Assembly: GCF_003076595.1 (NCBI RefSeq)
Contig: NZ_CP025785.1
Coordinates: forward strand, 774,398-838,397
From: Candidatus Borreliella tachyglossi
GTDB lineage: Bacteria; Spirochaetota; Spirochaetia; Borreliales; Borreliaceae
Direction: 5' to 3'
Length of the DNA: 64,000 nt
Shown here: in pieces, positions 1 through 9,975 of the stretch
How the letters are laid out: every line of letters starts with the position of its first letter
How positions within the stretch are numbered: the first letter of the stretch is position 1
Notes under the pieces: generated by a model
Told to the model about the DNA's origin: nothing
The model's database searches: none
The model's input: the letters and a program-made list of their open reading frames with translations, nothing else
Program-made: the position numbers and the translations under genes

Positions 1-23
1 AAGATTTTTAAGGGAGGCTTGAT

Positions 24-1073
24 TTGAATTTATTTAAATCGTTTTTGATAGATATTGGCATTGATCTTGGCACATGCAATACTCTAGTTTATATTAAAGA
101 TTATGGTGTGGTGATGAGCGAGCCTTCAGTTGTTGCTGTTGATGTTACTAAGAATAATAGAGTAGTTGCTGTTGGGCGTAATGCAAAGAAGATGCTTTGG
201 AAAACTCCAGAGAACATTAAGGCTGTAAGACCACTCCGTGACGGTGTTATTGCTGACATTGAGAATACAGAGAAAATGATTAAATATTTCATAAGTCAGA
301 TTTTTTCTAGAAAAAAATTATTCTTTAAACCAAGAATGGTAATAGGAGTCCCGACTTGCATTACGGAAGTTGAGAGGAGAGCTGTTAAAGAGAGTGCTAT
401 GAATGCTGGTGCGCGTGAGGTTAAGGTTATTGAGGAATCTCTTGCAGCTGCTATTGGATCTGACATTCCCATTTTTGAGCCAACAGGCCATATGGTATGT
501 GATATTGGAGGGGGCACTACTGAGATATCTGTTATTTCTCTTGGTGGCATGGTGGTAAGTAGAGCTATTCGGACGGGTGGGGATGAGTTTGATGAGAGTA
601 TCATAAAGTATATGCGGAATGCTCATAACATCATTATTGGACAGCAAACGGCAGAAAAATTAAAAATCAAGATAGGCAATGTTTATCCAGATATTCATAA
701 TTTGAAGGTAGAGACAATAGATATTAAGGGGACAGATGCTGTTACGGGTCTTCCTAGAAAGCAAATTATTGATTCTATGGAAGTAAGGGAGTCTTTGCAA
801 GAACCTATTAGTACTGTTGTTGATGAAGTTAAGAGAACTCTTGGGGCAACTCCTCCAGAGCTTGCGACAGATATTGTTGAGCGAGGGATCATATTAACAG
901 GAGGTGGAGCACTTCTTAAGGGGCTTAATAGATTGTTATCAAAAGAGACAGGAGTGCCGGTTTATGTTGCAGATAATCCTCTTTTATCTGTGGCTGTTGG
1001 AGCGGGTTTGTTTTATGATTATGCCAATAGGATAGATATTAGTAAGAGTATATATAGCTTTATTAATGAATAG
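24..1073 (+). CDS. mreB: Rod-shape determining actin homologue MreB
   Basis: MreB polymerises under the inner membrane and guides the elongasome that inserts peptidoglycan along the cell side wall. The 349-residue product has usual MreB length and the actin-fold ATPase motifs: phosphate-1 loop GIDLGTCNT near the N-terminus, the [13 protein letters not shown] segment, phosphate-2 loop [10 protein letters not shown] and the adenosine motif [10 protein letters not shown] near the C-terminus. The start is a TTG, chosen because a strong ribosome-binding site (AAGGGAGG, 10-17) lies six bases upstream. It is the first gene of a tight operon with mreC, mreD, mrdA and rodA. The promoter lies outside the window. 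The family call is certain; filament behaviour is known for the family, not seen here. Confidence 0.97.
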   Translation: MNLFKSFLIDIGIDLGTCNTLVYIKDYGVVMSEPSVVAVDVTKNNRVVAVGRNAKKMLWKTPENIKAVRPLRDGVIADIENTEKMIKYFISQIFSRKKLFFKPRMVIGVPTCITEVERRAVKESAMNAGAREVKVIEESLAAAIGSDIPIFEPTGHMVCDIGGGTTEISVISLGGMVVSRAIRTGGDEFDESIIKYMRNAHNIIIGQQTAEKLKIKIGNVYPDIHNLKVETIDIKGTDAVTGLPRKQIIDSMEVRESLQEPISTVVDEVKRTLGATPPELATDIVERGIILTGGGALLKGLNRLLSKETGVPVYVADNPLLSVAVGAGLFYDYANRIDISKSIYSFINE

Positions 1074-1075
1074 AT

Positions 1076-1921
1076 ATGAAGTTTCTTGTTGATTTCAAGA
1101 ATTTTATTAAAGTATTAGCTGTATTAATATTTGCCAGTATCCTTATGATTTATGATTCAAGCGATGCTAAGAAAGGCAAGAAAGATGATTTTTTTGTTTT
1201 TAGTTTGAATTCATATGTTCAAGATAGCATGCATGGATTTCTTAATTTTGTTTCTAGTATTTTTAAAGCAATAAATGAATATAAGGATCATGGTGAAATA
1301 ATAGAAGCATATAAGAAGAGAATACAGCAACTTGAGATAGTTACTCAAAATGTGCAAGTGCTAAGACAGGAAAATTCTAGACTTAAGGAACAGCTTGGGT
1401 TTTATTTATCAGACTATAATGGCTTTATTGCAGCTGAAATAATTTATTTAAATTATTCAAACATTTCATCTTTAATGGCAATTAATAAGGGCTATAATGA
1501 TGGTGTTCAAAAAGATATGATCGCTGTTGCTTATCAGGATGGATTTAGTGGCCTTGTTGGAAAAATTGTTAGAGTTTATGCAGATACTTCGAGAATTTTA
1601 CCTTTAACTAGTTATGAGAATTTTGTTTCTGCAAGAATTCAAAATAGCAAATTCATTGGTCTTGTTGAGGGTAAGGGATATGGGAAGGCTCTTGAGATGA
1701 ATTATGTTAATAGGTTGGCTGAAAATGATTTAAGGGTGGGTGAACCTGTTGTTACTTCTGGGTTTAGCGATTATCCAAGTGGAATTTATATAGGTACAAT
1801 TACTCATTTCAATGTTCTTGAATATAATTCACTTTTAAATATTAAAATAGAACCTGTAATAGTGCTGGATAAGTTAGAATATGTTTTTTTGATTAAAGAT
1901 AACAAGAGGATAAAAGAGTGA
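1076..1921 (+). CDS. mreC: Rod-shape determining protein MreC
   Basis: MreC is a bitopic inner-membrane protein whose periplasmic part links MreB filaments to PBP2 in the Rod complex. The 281-residue protein shows one N-terminal membrane segment (about residues 10-27), a coiled coil around residues 70-105 (QQLEIVTQNVQVLRQENSRL) and then the beta-rich MreC domain with the family-like GLVGKIVRVYADTSRI stretch and a conserved-looking VTSGFSDYPSGIYIGTI. It begins two bases after the mreB stop and overlaps mreD by four bases (ATGA-type junction), so translation is probably coupled. Length and position agree with MreC in other spirochaetes. Confidence 0.93.
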   Translation: MKFLVDFKNFIKVLAVLIFASILMIYDSSDAKKGKKDDFFVFSLNSYVQDSMHGFLNFVSSIFKAINEYKDHGEIIEAYKKRIQQLEIVTQNVQVLRQENSRLKEQLGFYLSDYNGFIAAEIIYLNYSNISSLMAINKGYNDGVQKDMIAVAYQDGFSGLVGKIVRVYADTSRILPLTSYENFVSARIQNSKFIGLVEGKGYGKALEMNYVNRLAENDLRVGEPVVTSGFSDYPSGIYIGTITHFNVLEYNSLLNIKIEPVIVLDKLEYVFLIKDNKRIKE

Positions 1922-2400
1922 TATCTTTTGTATTATACTATATTAGTAGTGTAATTTTGGGACAAATTTTTCAGTATTATTTCGCTGTTAATTTTTCTTT
2001 TTCGGTAGACATATTTTTAATTCTTTTAATTTTTAATTCTCTAAACTGCGTTTTCAATGTAGGTTTGATCTCAAGCATTTTACATGGGTTTATTATGGAC
2101 TATTTTACTGGATTGCCACTTGGATTTTTTGTTTTTAGTTATGTTTTGATATTTTATGTATTTGGAAAAATTAAGTTTATCTTGCCTAAGAGGATGCTTA
2201 GTATGACAATGTTTTTTATTTTATCAAAATTTATAATTTGGTTTGTAGCGATGTCTTTTGCGGATTTTGTTGATCTTAAAGGATTTAATTATACGATATT
2301 TAATCTTAATCTTATTGTAAATATAATATTTATAAATTTTTTATATCCAATTTTAAGTTATTTTACGAGAAATCTTTATGCTTTTAGAGAGGAATATTAG
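1918..2400 (+). CDS. mreD: Rod-shape determining membrane protein MreD
   Basis: MreD is a small integral membrane protein of the Rod complex. The 160-residue product is very hydrophobic, with about five predicted membrane spans, and has the family pattern in which a short loop (GFIMDYFTGLPLGFFVFSY) follows the second or third span. Sequence conservation in MreD is weak, so the call rests on size, topology and its place between mreC and the PBP2 gene. It overlaps mreC by four bases. An ATG at 2378 inside its 3' end opens the next frame, but the better start for PBP2 lies two bases after the mreD stop. Confidence 0.88.
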   Translation: MISFVLYYISSVILGQIFQYYFAVNFSFSVDIFLILLIFNSLNCVFNVGLISSILHGFIMDYFTGLPLGFFVFSYVLIFYVFGKIKFILPKRMLSMTMFFILSKFIIWFVAMSFADFVDLKGFNYTIFNLNLIVNIIFINFLYPILSYFTRNLYAFREEY

Positions 2401-2401
2401 A

Positions 2402-4201
2402 ATGAAAGTTATTTTTAAGGAACGCTATAGATTTGGGTTACTTCTTTTAAGCTTTGTGTTTTTTATTTATCTTTTTACCTTATTTAAGATGCAGATTGGG
2501 AAGCACTTATTTTACGATAGAGAAGCAACAGTTCTTTTATCTAGAGTGGAGAAAATGAATGCTTCAAGAGGTGAAATTTTGGACTCAAACTTTAATGTTA
2601 TTGCAAATAATCTTACAGCATTTGTTTTAAAAATTAGTTTAGAACAATATTATGGAATGTCTCTTGAGGATAGAGATGAAATGTTAGATTTTCTGTCCAT
2701 TACTCTAGGTATTGGAAGGGCGTTTATTCTCTCTAAAATTGAGGCTCCTAGAGGGTATTTAAGAGATGTTGAAATAGTTGAACTTAGTCCAGAAATGTTA
2801 TTTAGAATATCTGAGAGAAGAAATTATTATCCTGCACTTTTATGGACATATTCTTTTAAAAGAAATTATTCAGTGGATGATTCTTATTCTCATCCTATTG
2901 GGTATGTTGGCAAGATTAATCAACGAGAACTTCGTTCTTTTTATAATGTTAAAGGATATGATAATAATTCTACAATAGGCAAACTGGGCGTTGAACAAAT
3001 TTATGATAGCTATATTAGAGGCAAGGAAGGTTTAATAAAATATAAGGTAGATTCTCGAGAGAGGAAAATTGACAGTGGCTCTATTATAGAGGATATGACC
3101 CCTGGCAATAATATTGTTTTAAATATTAACCAGGATATTCAAATGCTTGCCAAGAATACTTTAGGTGAGAGATATGGATCTGTAGTGATACTAAAGCCTT
3201 CAACAGGGGGTGTTCTGGCGCTTCATAATTATCCTTATTATTCAATGAATGATATTTACAATAAGCATTCTAAAAAAGATTATTCTTTCCTTAACAGAGC
3301 AATACAGTCGGTTTATCCTCCTGCGTCTGTTTTTAAATTGATTATGACTACTGCAATATTGGAAGAAAAAGTCCTCGATAAAGATAGAAAAATACATTGC
3401 CCAGGATATTTTAAGGTAGGTAATAGAGTTTTTCATTGTTGGAATCGTTCTGGTCATGGTTATGTCAATTTGGAAGAGGCTGTTGCACATTCGTGTAATG
3501 TTTATTTTTATACATTGGGGCTTAAATACCTTGGCGTTGAAAAAATACTTAAGTATGCAAGAGAGTATGGTCTTGGGGAGAAAACTGGCATTGATTTGCC
3601 AAATGAGGTATCCGGTCTTCTTCCGAGTCCAGAATGGAAGGAAAAGACTTTTAAGCAACCTTGGGTAGGTGGTGATACTGTAAATTTTTCAATAGGTCAA
3701 GGATTTTTAAGTGCGACTCCTATTCAGATTGCTAATATGGTAGCTATGATTGCAAATGAGGGGGTTGTTTACAAACCAAGAGTTGTGAATAGAATTTTGA
3801 ATGGGAATACTAATGAAATTATTCTTGAAAATTCTCCTGAAATTCTAAGAAAAACAGATATTATTAGCAAGAATACTTTTAAGCTTGTAAAGAAGTATAT
3901 GCGAAGTGTTATAACTTATGGCACGGCAAGAAATTCAGTCCTTACAAAAGCTGTAGAGGTTGGAGGAAAGACAGGTACGGGTCAAACTGGTATTACGGGA
4001 CTTGAAAATAGTTCTTTTGTTGGTCTTGCTCCTTATGATGGTCCATCTGATGAACAAGTTGTTATTTTTAGTTTGGTTGAAGGACAAAGTAATGCAGATA
4101 TGTGGCCTGCCAAATCTGTAGATTTGATGATGCAAGGTATCTTTGCTAAGCAAAGTTATAAGGATATCCTTAGAGAATATAGACCATGGTACATTAGATA
4201 A
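2402..4201 (+). CDS. mrdA: Penicillin-binding protein 2 (elongasome transpeptidase)
   Basis: This class B PBP cross-links peptidoglycan during side-wall growth, working with RodA. About 599 residues: one N-terminal membrane anchor (residues 9-27), the non-catalytic dimerisation domain with RGEILDSN near residue 50, and the transpeptidase domain with all three active-site motifs: SVFK (Ser309, Lys312), SCN (364-366) and KTG (523-525). The start at 2402 is preferred over an in-frame ATG at 2378, because GAGAGG at 2388-2393 is well placed for 2402 and the earlier start would read back through the mreD end. PBP2 rather than FtsI is indicated by the adjacent mreBCD and rodA. No missing catalytic residue is seen. 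Confidence 0.95.
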   Translation: MKVIFKERYRFGLLLLSFVFFIYLFTLFKMQIGKHLFYDREATVLLSRVEKMNASRGEILDSNFNVIANNLTAFVLKISLEQYYGMSLEDRDEMLDFLSITLGIGRAFILSKIEAPRGYLRDVEIVELSPEMLFRISERRNYYPALLWTYSFKRNYSVDDSYSHPIGYVGKINQRELRSFYNVKGYDNNSTIGKLGVEQIYDSYIRGKEGLIKYKVDSRERKIDSGSIIEDMTPGNNIVLNINQDIQMLAKNTLGERYGSVVILKPSTGGVLALHNYPYYSMNDIYNKHSKKDYSFLNRAIQSVYPPASVFKLIMTTAILEEKVLDKDRKIHCPGYFKVGNRVFHCWNRSGHGYVNLEEAVAHSCNVYFYTLGLKYLGVEKILKYAREYGLGEKTGIDLPNEVSGLLPSPEWKEKTFKQPWVGGDTVNFSIGQGFLSATPIQIANMVAMIANEGVVYKPRVVNRILNGNTNEIILENSPEILRKTDIISKNTFKLVKKYMRSVITYGTARNSVLTKAVEVGGKTGTGQTGITGLENSSFVGLAPYDGPSDEQVVIFSLVEGQSNADMWPAKSVDLMMQGIFAKQSYKDILREYRPWYIR

Positions 4202-4205
4202 GTAG

Positions 4206-5525
4206 ATGGCCGTTTTTAGAAAAAATTATGATTGCTTGACATTATTTAGTTTGGCGATGATATCTTGTGTTGGAGTTTTGCTTATATATTCTAGTGATTA
4301 TACTTCTAGTGGTTCTTTAATAAAAGTTGAATATATTAAGCAAAGCATATGGATACTTGTTGGATTTTTTTTAATTTTTATAATAGGAAGATACAATCTT
4401 AAGATTCTTTATGGGATAACTTATCCTTTATATTTTTTATTGGTAGCTTCTTTGATTTTTACTGCCCTTTTTGGCGTTACTGTTAATGGAGCGAGATCTT
4501 GGATTGGCATTTGGAAATTAGGGGGGCAGCCTTCAGAATTTGGCAAAATTATTAGTATTTTGGCTCTTGCTAGGTTTTACAGTAGTCGGAGAGATTCTAA
4601 CGATCTTTTTGTTTTTATTTTTGCTTTTATTTTAATTTCTCCTGTTATTTTGCTTGTATTTTTGCAGCCTGACTTTGGTACCGCTGTAGTTTACTTGATT
4701 GTATTTATATTTATTTCTTTTTTTGCTGGTATAGATTTATACTATATATTGTATTTTACTTTAACAGGCTTTTTTTCATTTTTTTTTGTAGTACTACCAG
4801 TTTGGTATGAATATAAGTCGGATATGGGCAATATATTATATTTAATTTTTTCAAATAATTTTTATTTTCAAATAGCTTTATTGGTATTAATTTTGGTATT
4901 TTTATCTTCCACTGTAGGTTTTTTCGTTTCAAAATACAATTTAAGTATTAGACTTGCTTATTTTTATATATTTTTTGTAAGTTCAATTTTACTAAGTTCG
5001 GCTTTTTTATCTAAATTGCTTTTAAAAGTAATGAAACCTTATCAAGTTAAAAGATTTTTAGTGTTTTTAGATCCAAATATCGATCTTAAAGGAGCTGGCT
5101 GGAATTTAAATCAAGTCAAAATTGCAATTGGCTCTGGTGGTGTTTTTGGCAAAGGCTTTTTAAAGGGTCCTTATACTCATGCAAATTATGTACCATCTCA
5201 GAGTACAGATTTTATTTTTTCAATCCTTGCCGAAGAATTTGGCTTTATAGGAGTTAGTACAGTTTTGATATTATTTTTCTTTATTTTCTTCAGGATCTTA
5301 ATAATAATGAATAAAAGCAAAGATAGATATTTGTCCTTGATTTTATCTGGTATATTGGGTCTTTTATTTTTTCATACTTCTTTTAATATTGGGATGTCTT
5401 TGGGACTCTTGCCAATTACAGGAATACCTTTACCTTTCCTCTCTTACGGTGGGTCGTCTACTATTACTTTCTTTGTAGCTATGGCTCTTTATTTTAATAT
5501 TGAGTCTATAGTAACCATGGATTAG
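4206..5525 (+). CDS. rodA: SEDS-family peptidoglycan glycosyltransferase RodA
   Basis: RodA polymerises glycan strands from lipid II and pairs with PBP2. The 439-residue protein has about ten membrane spans and the SEDS signatures: VNGARSWI and GGQPSEFGKI after the third span, LQPDFGTAV, and near the end GLLPITGIPLPFLSYGGSS. A large loop between the middle spans includes the GAGWNLNQVKIAIGSGG segment typical of RodA/FtsW. It follows mrdA by four bases and closes the rod operon. The next 134 bases are AT-rich with no hairpin that I can call confidently. RodA rather than FtsW is inferred from gene context. Confidence 0.95.
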   Translation: MAVFRKNYDCLTLFSLAMISCVGVLLIYSSDYTSSGSLIKVEYIKQSIWILVGFFLIFIIGRYNLKILYGITYPLYFLLVASLIFTALFGVTVNGARSWIGIWKLGGQPSEFGKIISILALARFYSSRRDSNDLFVFIFAFILISPVILLVFLQPDFGTAVVYLIVFIFISFFAGIDLYYILYFTLTGFFSFFFVVLPVWYEYKSDMGNILYLIFSNNFYFQIALLVLILVFLSSTVGFFVSKYNLSIRLAYFYIFFVSSILLSSAFLSKLLLKVMKPYQVKRFLVFLDPNIDLKGAGWNLNQVKIAIGSGGVFGKGFLKGPYTHANYVPSQSTDFIFSILAEEFGFIGVSTVLILFFFIFFRILIIMNKSKDRYLSLILSGILGLLFFHTSFNIGMSLGLLPITGIPLPFLSYGGSSTITFFVAMALYFNIESIVTMD

Positions 5526-5659
5526 GCAACTTTATTTATTAGTTCTTGTTATTTTATCTAATTTTTTTGTATATTTTAGTCAGGTATTTTATTGTTTATT
5601 TGTGAGCATTGTTAAAGTTTAAATGTATCTTGTGTATGTAAAGCTTAAAAGGTGTTATT

Positions 5660-7408
5660 ATGAGTGAAGAGTTAGACAAAGATGGTATCCTTTATAGGAA
5701 GAGACATTCAGTTGCTCATGTTATGGCAGAAGCTGTACTTGAGTTATTTCCCAATACTAAGATTGCGATAGGTCCTCCAATTAAAGATGGGTTTTATTAT
5801 GATTTTGACTTCGAAAAACATATTACGGAGGATGATCTTTTATCAATAGAGAAAAAGATGAAAGAGATTTTAAAGACTGGGAGTTCTTTTATAAGGGAAA
5901 TGGTAACTAAAGAGCATGCCTTAACTCTTTTCAAAAATGAGCCTTACAAAATAGATTTAATTAAAGATCTTATTGAAGGTGAAATTTCAATATATAAAAG
6001 CCATAATTTTGTTGACCTTTGTAAGGGGCCGCATATTGATAATATGCGTAAAATTGATCCGAAGGCATTTAAGCTGACTAGTATTGCTGGTGCTTACTGG
6101 CGTGGCGATGAGAAGAATAAAATGCTTACCCGTATTTATGGAACTTTGTGGAACAATGAAAAAGAATTAAAGGAATATCTTAACTTACGAGAAGAGATAA
6201 AAAAGAGAGATCACAGAAAACTTGGGCGAGAGCTTGATTTGTTTTCTGTACATGAAGAGATAGGGCCTGGGCTCATATTTTTTCACCCTAATGGTGCTAG
6301 GATAAGAGCTTTGATAGAAGATTTTTGGAGAGAGGAACATTTTAAGAATGGCTATGATATTCTCTTCACACCTCATATTGGTAAATCTTGGCTTTGGGAA
6401 ACCTCTGGGCACTTAGATTTTTATAAAGAAAGTATGTTTGAGAAAATAGGGATGGATAGGAGTAACTATTATATTAAGCCTATGAATTGTCCGTTTCATA
6501 TTGCGATTTATAATTCTGGAAAGCATTCTTATAGAGATTTACCGTTTAGGTGGGCTGAACTTGGTACTGTGTATCGTTATGAGAAGATAGGTGTTCTTCA
6601 TGGAACTATGCGTGTTAGAGGATTTACTCAGGATGATGCTCATATTATATGTACTTATGAGCAAGTTAAGGCTGAGATTGAAGAGGTTTTAAGATTTGCA
6701 CTTTATATGTGGGATAAATTTGGATTTACTAATTTGAAAGCATATCTTTCTACAAAACCAGAAAAGTCTGTAGGGGATGATGATGATTGGGAGATGTCTG
6801 TACGAGTTTTAGAGGAAGCTTTAAGCGATCTTAATATTTCTTATGATATTGATGAGGGAGGCGGAGCTTTTTATGGGCCTAAGATTGATCTTAAAATAAT
6901 TGATTCTCTGCATCGAGAGTGGCAAATGAGTACAATTCAGTTTGATTTTAATCTTCCTGAAAGATTTAAAATGACTTATACAGCAGAAGATGGTAAGGAA
7001 AAGCGACCTTTTATGATTCATCGAGCTCTTCTTGGATCTATTGAAAGATTTTTTGGAATTTTGGTAGAACATTATGGTGGGGCATTTCCTGTGTGGCTAG
7101 CACCTCTTCAAGTTGTAATTATTCCTGTAAATAATATTGTAGAAAAATATACATTAGAGATATTGTCTAGATTTAAGGATGAGGGTATTAGGATAAAACT
7201 TGATAGTGACTCTAATACAAGGATGAATGCAAAAATTAGGGAGTATCAAGTCAAAAAAATACCTTATATGTTTATAATCGGAGAGAAAGAGATGGTAGAG
7301 GGAAAAATTTCTATTAGAACTAGAACAAATGAACAGATTAATGGACTTGAATTAAAAGAGGCTCTTGAATTTGTGAAATTAAAGTTAAATAATAAGGAGA
7401 TTTTATAA
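5660..7408 (+). CDS. thrS: Threonyl-tRNA synthetase lacking the TGS domain
   Basis: ThrRS charges tRNA-Thr and edits misacylated Ser-tRNA-Thr. The 582-residue protein starts almost directly in the editing domain (HSVAH, His16 and His20; later DLCKGPHI) and so lacks the N-terminal TGS domain of about 60 residues found in the roughly 640-residue E. coli enzyme. The class II catalytic core follows, with the MNCPFH zinc-ligand motif and motif 2 around RYEKIGVLHGTMRVRGF, then the anticodon-binding domain from about residue 480. No better upstream start is seen in the preceding 134 bases. A ribosome-binding site is weak (AAAGGTG, about eight bases before ATG). TGS-less ThrRS is, as far as I recall, normal in Borrelia, so this is probably lineage-wide rather than local damage. 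Confidence 0.96.
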   Translation: MSEELDKDGILYRKRHSVAHVMAEAVLELFPNTKIAIGPPIKDGFYYDFDFEKHITEDDLLSIEKKMKEILKTGSSFIREMVTKEHALTLFKNEPYKIDLIKDLIEGEISIYKSHNFVDLCKGPHIDNMRKIDPKAFKLTSIAGAYWRGDEKNKMLTRIYGTLWNNEKELKEYLNLREEIKKRDHRKLGRELDLFSVHEEIGPGLIFFHPNGARIRALIEDFWREEHFKNGYDILFTPHIGKSWLWETSGHLDFYKESMFEKIGMDRSNYYIKPMNCPFHIAIYNSGKHSYRDLPFRWAELGTVYRYEKIGVLHGTMRVRGFTQDDAHIICTYEQVKAEIEEVLRFALYMWDKFGFTNLKAYLSTKPEKSVGDDDDWEMSVRVLEEALSDLNISYDIDEGGGAFYGPKIDLKIIDSLHREWQMSTIQFDFNLPERFKMTYTAEDGKEKRPFMIHRALLGSIERFFGILVEHYGGAFPVWLAPLQVVIIPVNNIVEKYTLEILSRFKDEGIRIKLDSDSNTRMNAKIREYQVKKIPYMFIIGEKEMVEGKISIRTRTNEQINGLELKEALEFVKLKLNNKEIL

Positions 7409-7409
7409 A

Positions 7410-8033
7410 TTGAATATCAAGAATATTATTAGTCCTAATAGAATAACTTTTTTTAGGATTATACTGTCTTTTATTATATTGTTTATATTATTTCTTGAAG
7501 ATTTTTGGAATCCTTATTTATTTTTAAGTTTGATTTGGTTTTTAATTATTTTTAATGAATTGACAGATATTCTTGATGGATATATTGCTAGGAAATATGG
7601 TTTGATTAGTAGTATAGGAAAGGTTTTAGATCCTTATGCAGATGTGTTGCAGCATTTAACGTATTTTGTTTTTTTCTTTGCTAAAGGTATTACTCCGTAT
7701 TATTTTTTTGTGATATTTGTATACCGTGAAATTTCTATTGGATTTCTTAGAAATTTAATTATGCAGTTTAATGTAGTTCAGCCGGCTAAGTTTTCAGGCA
7801 AATTAAAATCATTATTTTACGCTATTGCAACATTTGCTAGTCTTTTTCTGTATACCCTAGACAAATTAAAAGTTACGCTGTTGCTTGATAGGTTTATGAG
7901 TTCAATTTTAAATCTAAATTTTACTTTTTCTTTTGTTGTTGGCATGATATATGCTATATCTGCCTCTCTAACCATTATATCTTTTATTGATTATATTGTG
8001 ATATTTTTGGATCTTAAAAAATATGAGAAATAA
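7410..8033 (+). CDS. pgsA: CDP-alcohol phosphatidyltransferase (PgsA-type)
   Basis: This enzyme family joins CDP-diacylglycerol to an alcohol; by similarity this is CDP-diacylglycerol:glycerol-3-phosphate 3-phosphatidyltransferase, the committed step to phosphatidylglycerol. The 207-residue membrane protein carries the family signature D-G-x2-A-R-x8-G-x3-D-x3-D, seen from DGYIAR (about residue 56) to KVLDPYAD (about residue 78), plus several membrane spans. The start is TTG at 7410, one base after thrS, with AAGGAGA about eight bases upstream. Phosphatidylcholine synthase of Borrelia belongs to the same superfamily, so the alcohol acceptor is inferred from the short length and gene position. 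Confidence 0.88.
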   Translation: MNIKNIISPNRITFFRIILSFIILFILFLEDFWNPYLFLSLIWFLIIFNELTDILDGYIARKYGLISSIGKVLDPYADVLQHLTYFVFFFAKGITPYYFFVIFVYREISIGFLRNLIMQFNVVQPAKFSGKLKSLFYAIATFASLFLYTLDKLKVTLLLDRFMSSILNLNFTFSFVVGMIYAISASLTIISFIDYIVIFLDLKKYEK

Positions 8034-9456
8034 TATATTGATATTTTTCTTGTTAGTAACTTTTTATTCTTATGCTCAGGTGAATCAAGTATTAACGGAA
8101 ATTAGTCCTTTAAGTATCTCAAGTAAAAGTGGGAAGGGGAGTATTTATTTAAGGGTTAGTAAGTCTTCTAACTATATCTTAACTTTTGATAGTTTAATGG
8201 ACTCGGATTTTGTTTATATGATTTATGATATTGTGGATAAGAGGTACATAACAGATAAGGTAAAAAAAAGAGATGCCAAAATTAAATTGGATAAAGAACG
8301 CCTCTATGCGGTAATCTATATTACCTCTGAGGATGCCAGCATTAATGTATCTATTACTGATTTAGATTTATCAATTATAAGTGACAATATTCTAAAGGCG
8401 AAAGCATCTAATATAAAAAAAGAAGATAAGATTTTTTTATTAAAGGATTTGCCAAGCTTACGGCTAGACTTTAAACTTAAAAAGTATATCTTAAGAATCC
8501 ACAAGCGCAATATCTATCTTGCTTATCAGATGGAAGGTAGTGATAATATTAAGGTTTCTGCATTTATTGAGAATATTGGTTGGTTTGATATTAACTCTGC
8601 TGTTAATGAAAATGTTACTGATGTTGTGTACTTTGATTTTGCAATTAATTCTAAAGGAGAATTATATGTTGCATTTGCTACTAAGAGTACTAATAACTTT
8701 TTTAGCGAACTTCTAGTTAAGAAATTTAATAGTCGAAAGTGGATTGATATTAGTCCTAAGCTTAGAGACAATATTGGGGGTTTAGTAAATATTAGCATTG
8801 ATAAAAGAGATAATTTGTATTTAGCCTATTTAAGAGAAGCTGGGAGTGAATATAAGATAAATTTTATTATAAATAAAGGATACGGCAATGCTTGGAGTAG
8901 TGCTATAGGTTCTTATATATCTAAAGGTAATGCTAATATTGATGCTTCCAATATTGGCATTATTTCCGACCCTTTTTTGGGAATTTTCTATAATTATAAA
9001 ATAGACAATTATGTTAAGTCTGAGTTTGTTATTGATAAGGGTAAAATTTGGTCAAATACAAATACACAGTCTGCAAATATGGCAAATTCTGTAAAAATTC
9101 TTGCTAGTTCTAAATCTAACCAGGTTATTTTAAGCTATATAACAAAGGATAGACCTGTCATAAGTATATCTACCTTGAAATGTGATGAATGGCGAAATAT
9201 AAGTCCAAATATTAGCATTAATGGTATAAATAGTGATATTGTAAGTTATAGGGGTACCTTGTTCTTAACCTTTGAAGATGGCAATGATATTAGACTTATT
9301 TATTTTGATAATAATGATTGGTATTTCTTAAATGGATCTGAAATTTTTGGAGAGTCTGTTTGTAAGCCTCAGTTTGGGAATTATCAAAACGAGGGATTTG
9401 TATTATCATATTTTAGATTGGACTTAAAAGTTTTATTTCTTAGACTTGTTAGCTGA
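8023..9456 (+). CDS. Secreted protein of unknown function, probable beta-propeller
   Basis: I do not recognise a named family. The 477-residue product begins with a signal peptide (ILIFFLLVTFYSYAQ, cleavage likely after residue 19) and has no lipobox. The mature part is made of repeating short strands with regular aromatic and Asp/Asn positions (for example VAFATKSTNNFFSELLVKKF, then KRDNLYLAYLREAGSEY, then GTLFLTFEDGNDIRLIYF), which suggests a beta-propeller of sialidase or YncE-like layout in the periplasm. It overlaps pgsA by 11 bases and its last 24 bases overlap the convergent cyaB gene. The fold is inferred from repeat spacing only. Confidence 0.7.
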   Translation: MRNNILIFFLLVTFYSYAQVNQVLTEISPLSISSKSGKGSIYLRVSKSSNYILTFDSLMDSDFVYMIYDIVDKRYITDKVKKRDAKIKLDKERLYAVIYITSEDASINVSITDLDLSIISDNILKAKASNIKKEDKIFLLKDLPSLRLDFKLKKYILRIHKRNIYLAYQMEGSDNIKVSAFIENIGWFDINSAVNENVTDVVYFDFAINSKGELYVAFATKSTNNFFSELLVKKFNSRKWIDISPKLRDNIGGLVNISIDKRDNLYLAYLREAGSEYKINFIINKGYGNAWSSAIGSYISKGNANIDASNIGIISDPFLGIFYNYKIDNYVKSEFVIDKGKIWSNTNTQSANMANSVKILASSKSNQVILSYITKDRPVISISTLKCDEWRNISPNISINGINSDIVSYRGTLFLTFEDGNDIRLIYFDNNDWYFLNGSEIFGESVCKPQFGNYQNEGFVLSYFRLDLKVLFLRLVS

Positions 9457-9957
9457 TATTAATTCGTAGTAAGATTTTTTTTCAATATTGTTGTTTAGTT
9501 GAAATTCTTTCATTATTTCGTAGATTTCTGTTTTAGCCAGATTTAATTCACTCTGATCATAAATTATTTTTTCTACTTCTAAGAAAAAGCCAAGATTATC
9601 AATTTCATTGATTTCTATATTTAGGGTATCTTTTTTATAAATTAGACTTTTTTTAAGTTTTTTGTATAGTATTTTGAAATTGATTTCCTCTAGGAACAAT
9701 ATAAAATTATTTATGTCGTCTACTCTAAATTCAATTTCCTTATTGACTTCTATATCACCATCTAAAGATTTGACCTTAAATGTTACAATCTCTCCTGAGG
9801 TATTAAACTTTCTTATTCTAATTGTTTTTTTTGTGTCGCAGTAGTAGGTATCATTTTTAACTTCTTCTTTAATAAATCGGAACTTTTTATTGGCTAATTT
9901 TAGAATTCTCCTAAGTTCATTTTTTGGAATGAACGCCTTAGATTCAATTTCTAGCAT
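9433..9957 (-). CDS. cyaB: CYTH-domain protein, class IV adenylate cyclase (CyaB) family
   Basis: CYTH proteins fold as a beta-barrel tunnel that binds nucleoside or thiamine triphosphates. Members are class IV adenylate cyclases, thiamine triphosphatases and inorganic triphosphatases. The 174-residue protein has the defining N-terminal ExExK motif (EIESK, residues 3-7), alternating charged residues along strands (TFKVKSLDGDIEVNKEIEF), and the late LEVEKI strand. The B. burgdorferi counterpart BB0723 is annotated as adenylate cyclase. Whether this one makes cAMP or hydrolyses a triphosphate cannot be told from sequence. It is divergent from ktrB and overlaps the upstream secreted-protein gene tail to tail. 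Confidence 0.85.
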   Translation of the reverse strand: MLEIESKAFIPKNELRRILKLANKKFRFIKEEVKNDTYYCDTKKTIRIRKFNTSGEIVTFKVKSLDGDIEVNKEIEFRVDDINNFILFLEEINFKILYKKLKKSLIYKKDTLNIEINEIDNLGFFLEVEKIIYDQSELNLAKTEIYEIMKEFQLNNNIEKKSYYELISANKSKK

Positions 9958-9975
9958 GTATTAAAAATAGTAAAA

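Noticed and set aside
296-604. 102-residue minus-strand frame inside mreB
   Set aside because: Composition mirrors the mreB codons, and it has no ribosome-binding site or family features.
3242-3658. 138-residue minus-strand frame inside the PBP2 gene
   Set aside because: It overlaps the catalytic core of an intact gene. It is a shadow frame.
5660-5720. Loss of the ThrRS TGS domain as a local truncation
   Set aside because: No remnant of TGS lies upstream, and TGS-less ThrRS seems general in Borrelia, so it is recorded as a feature and not as damage.
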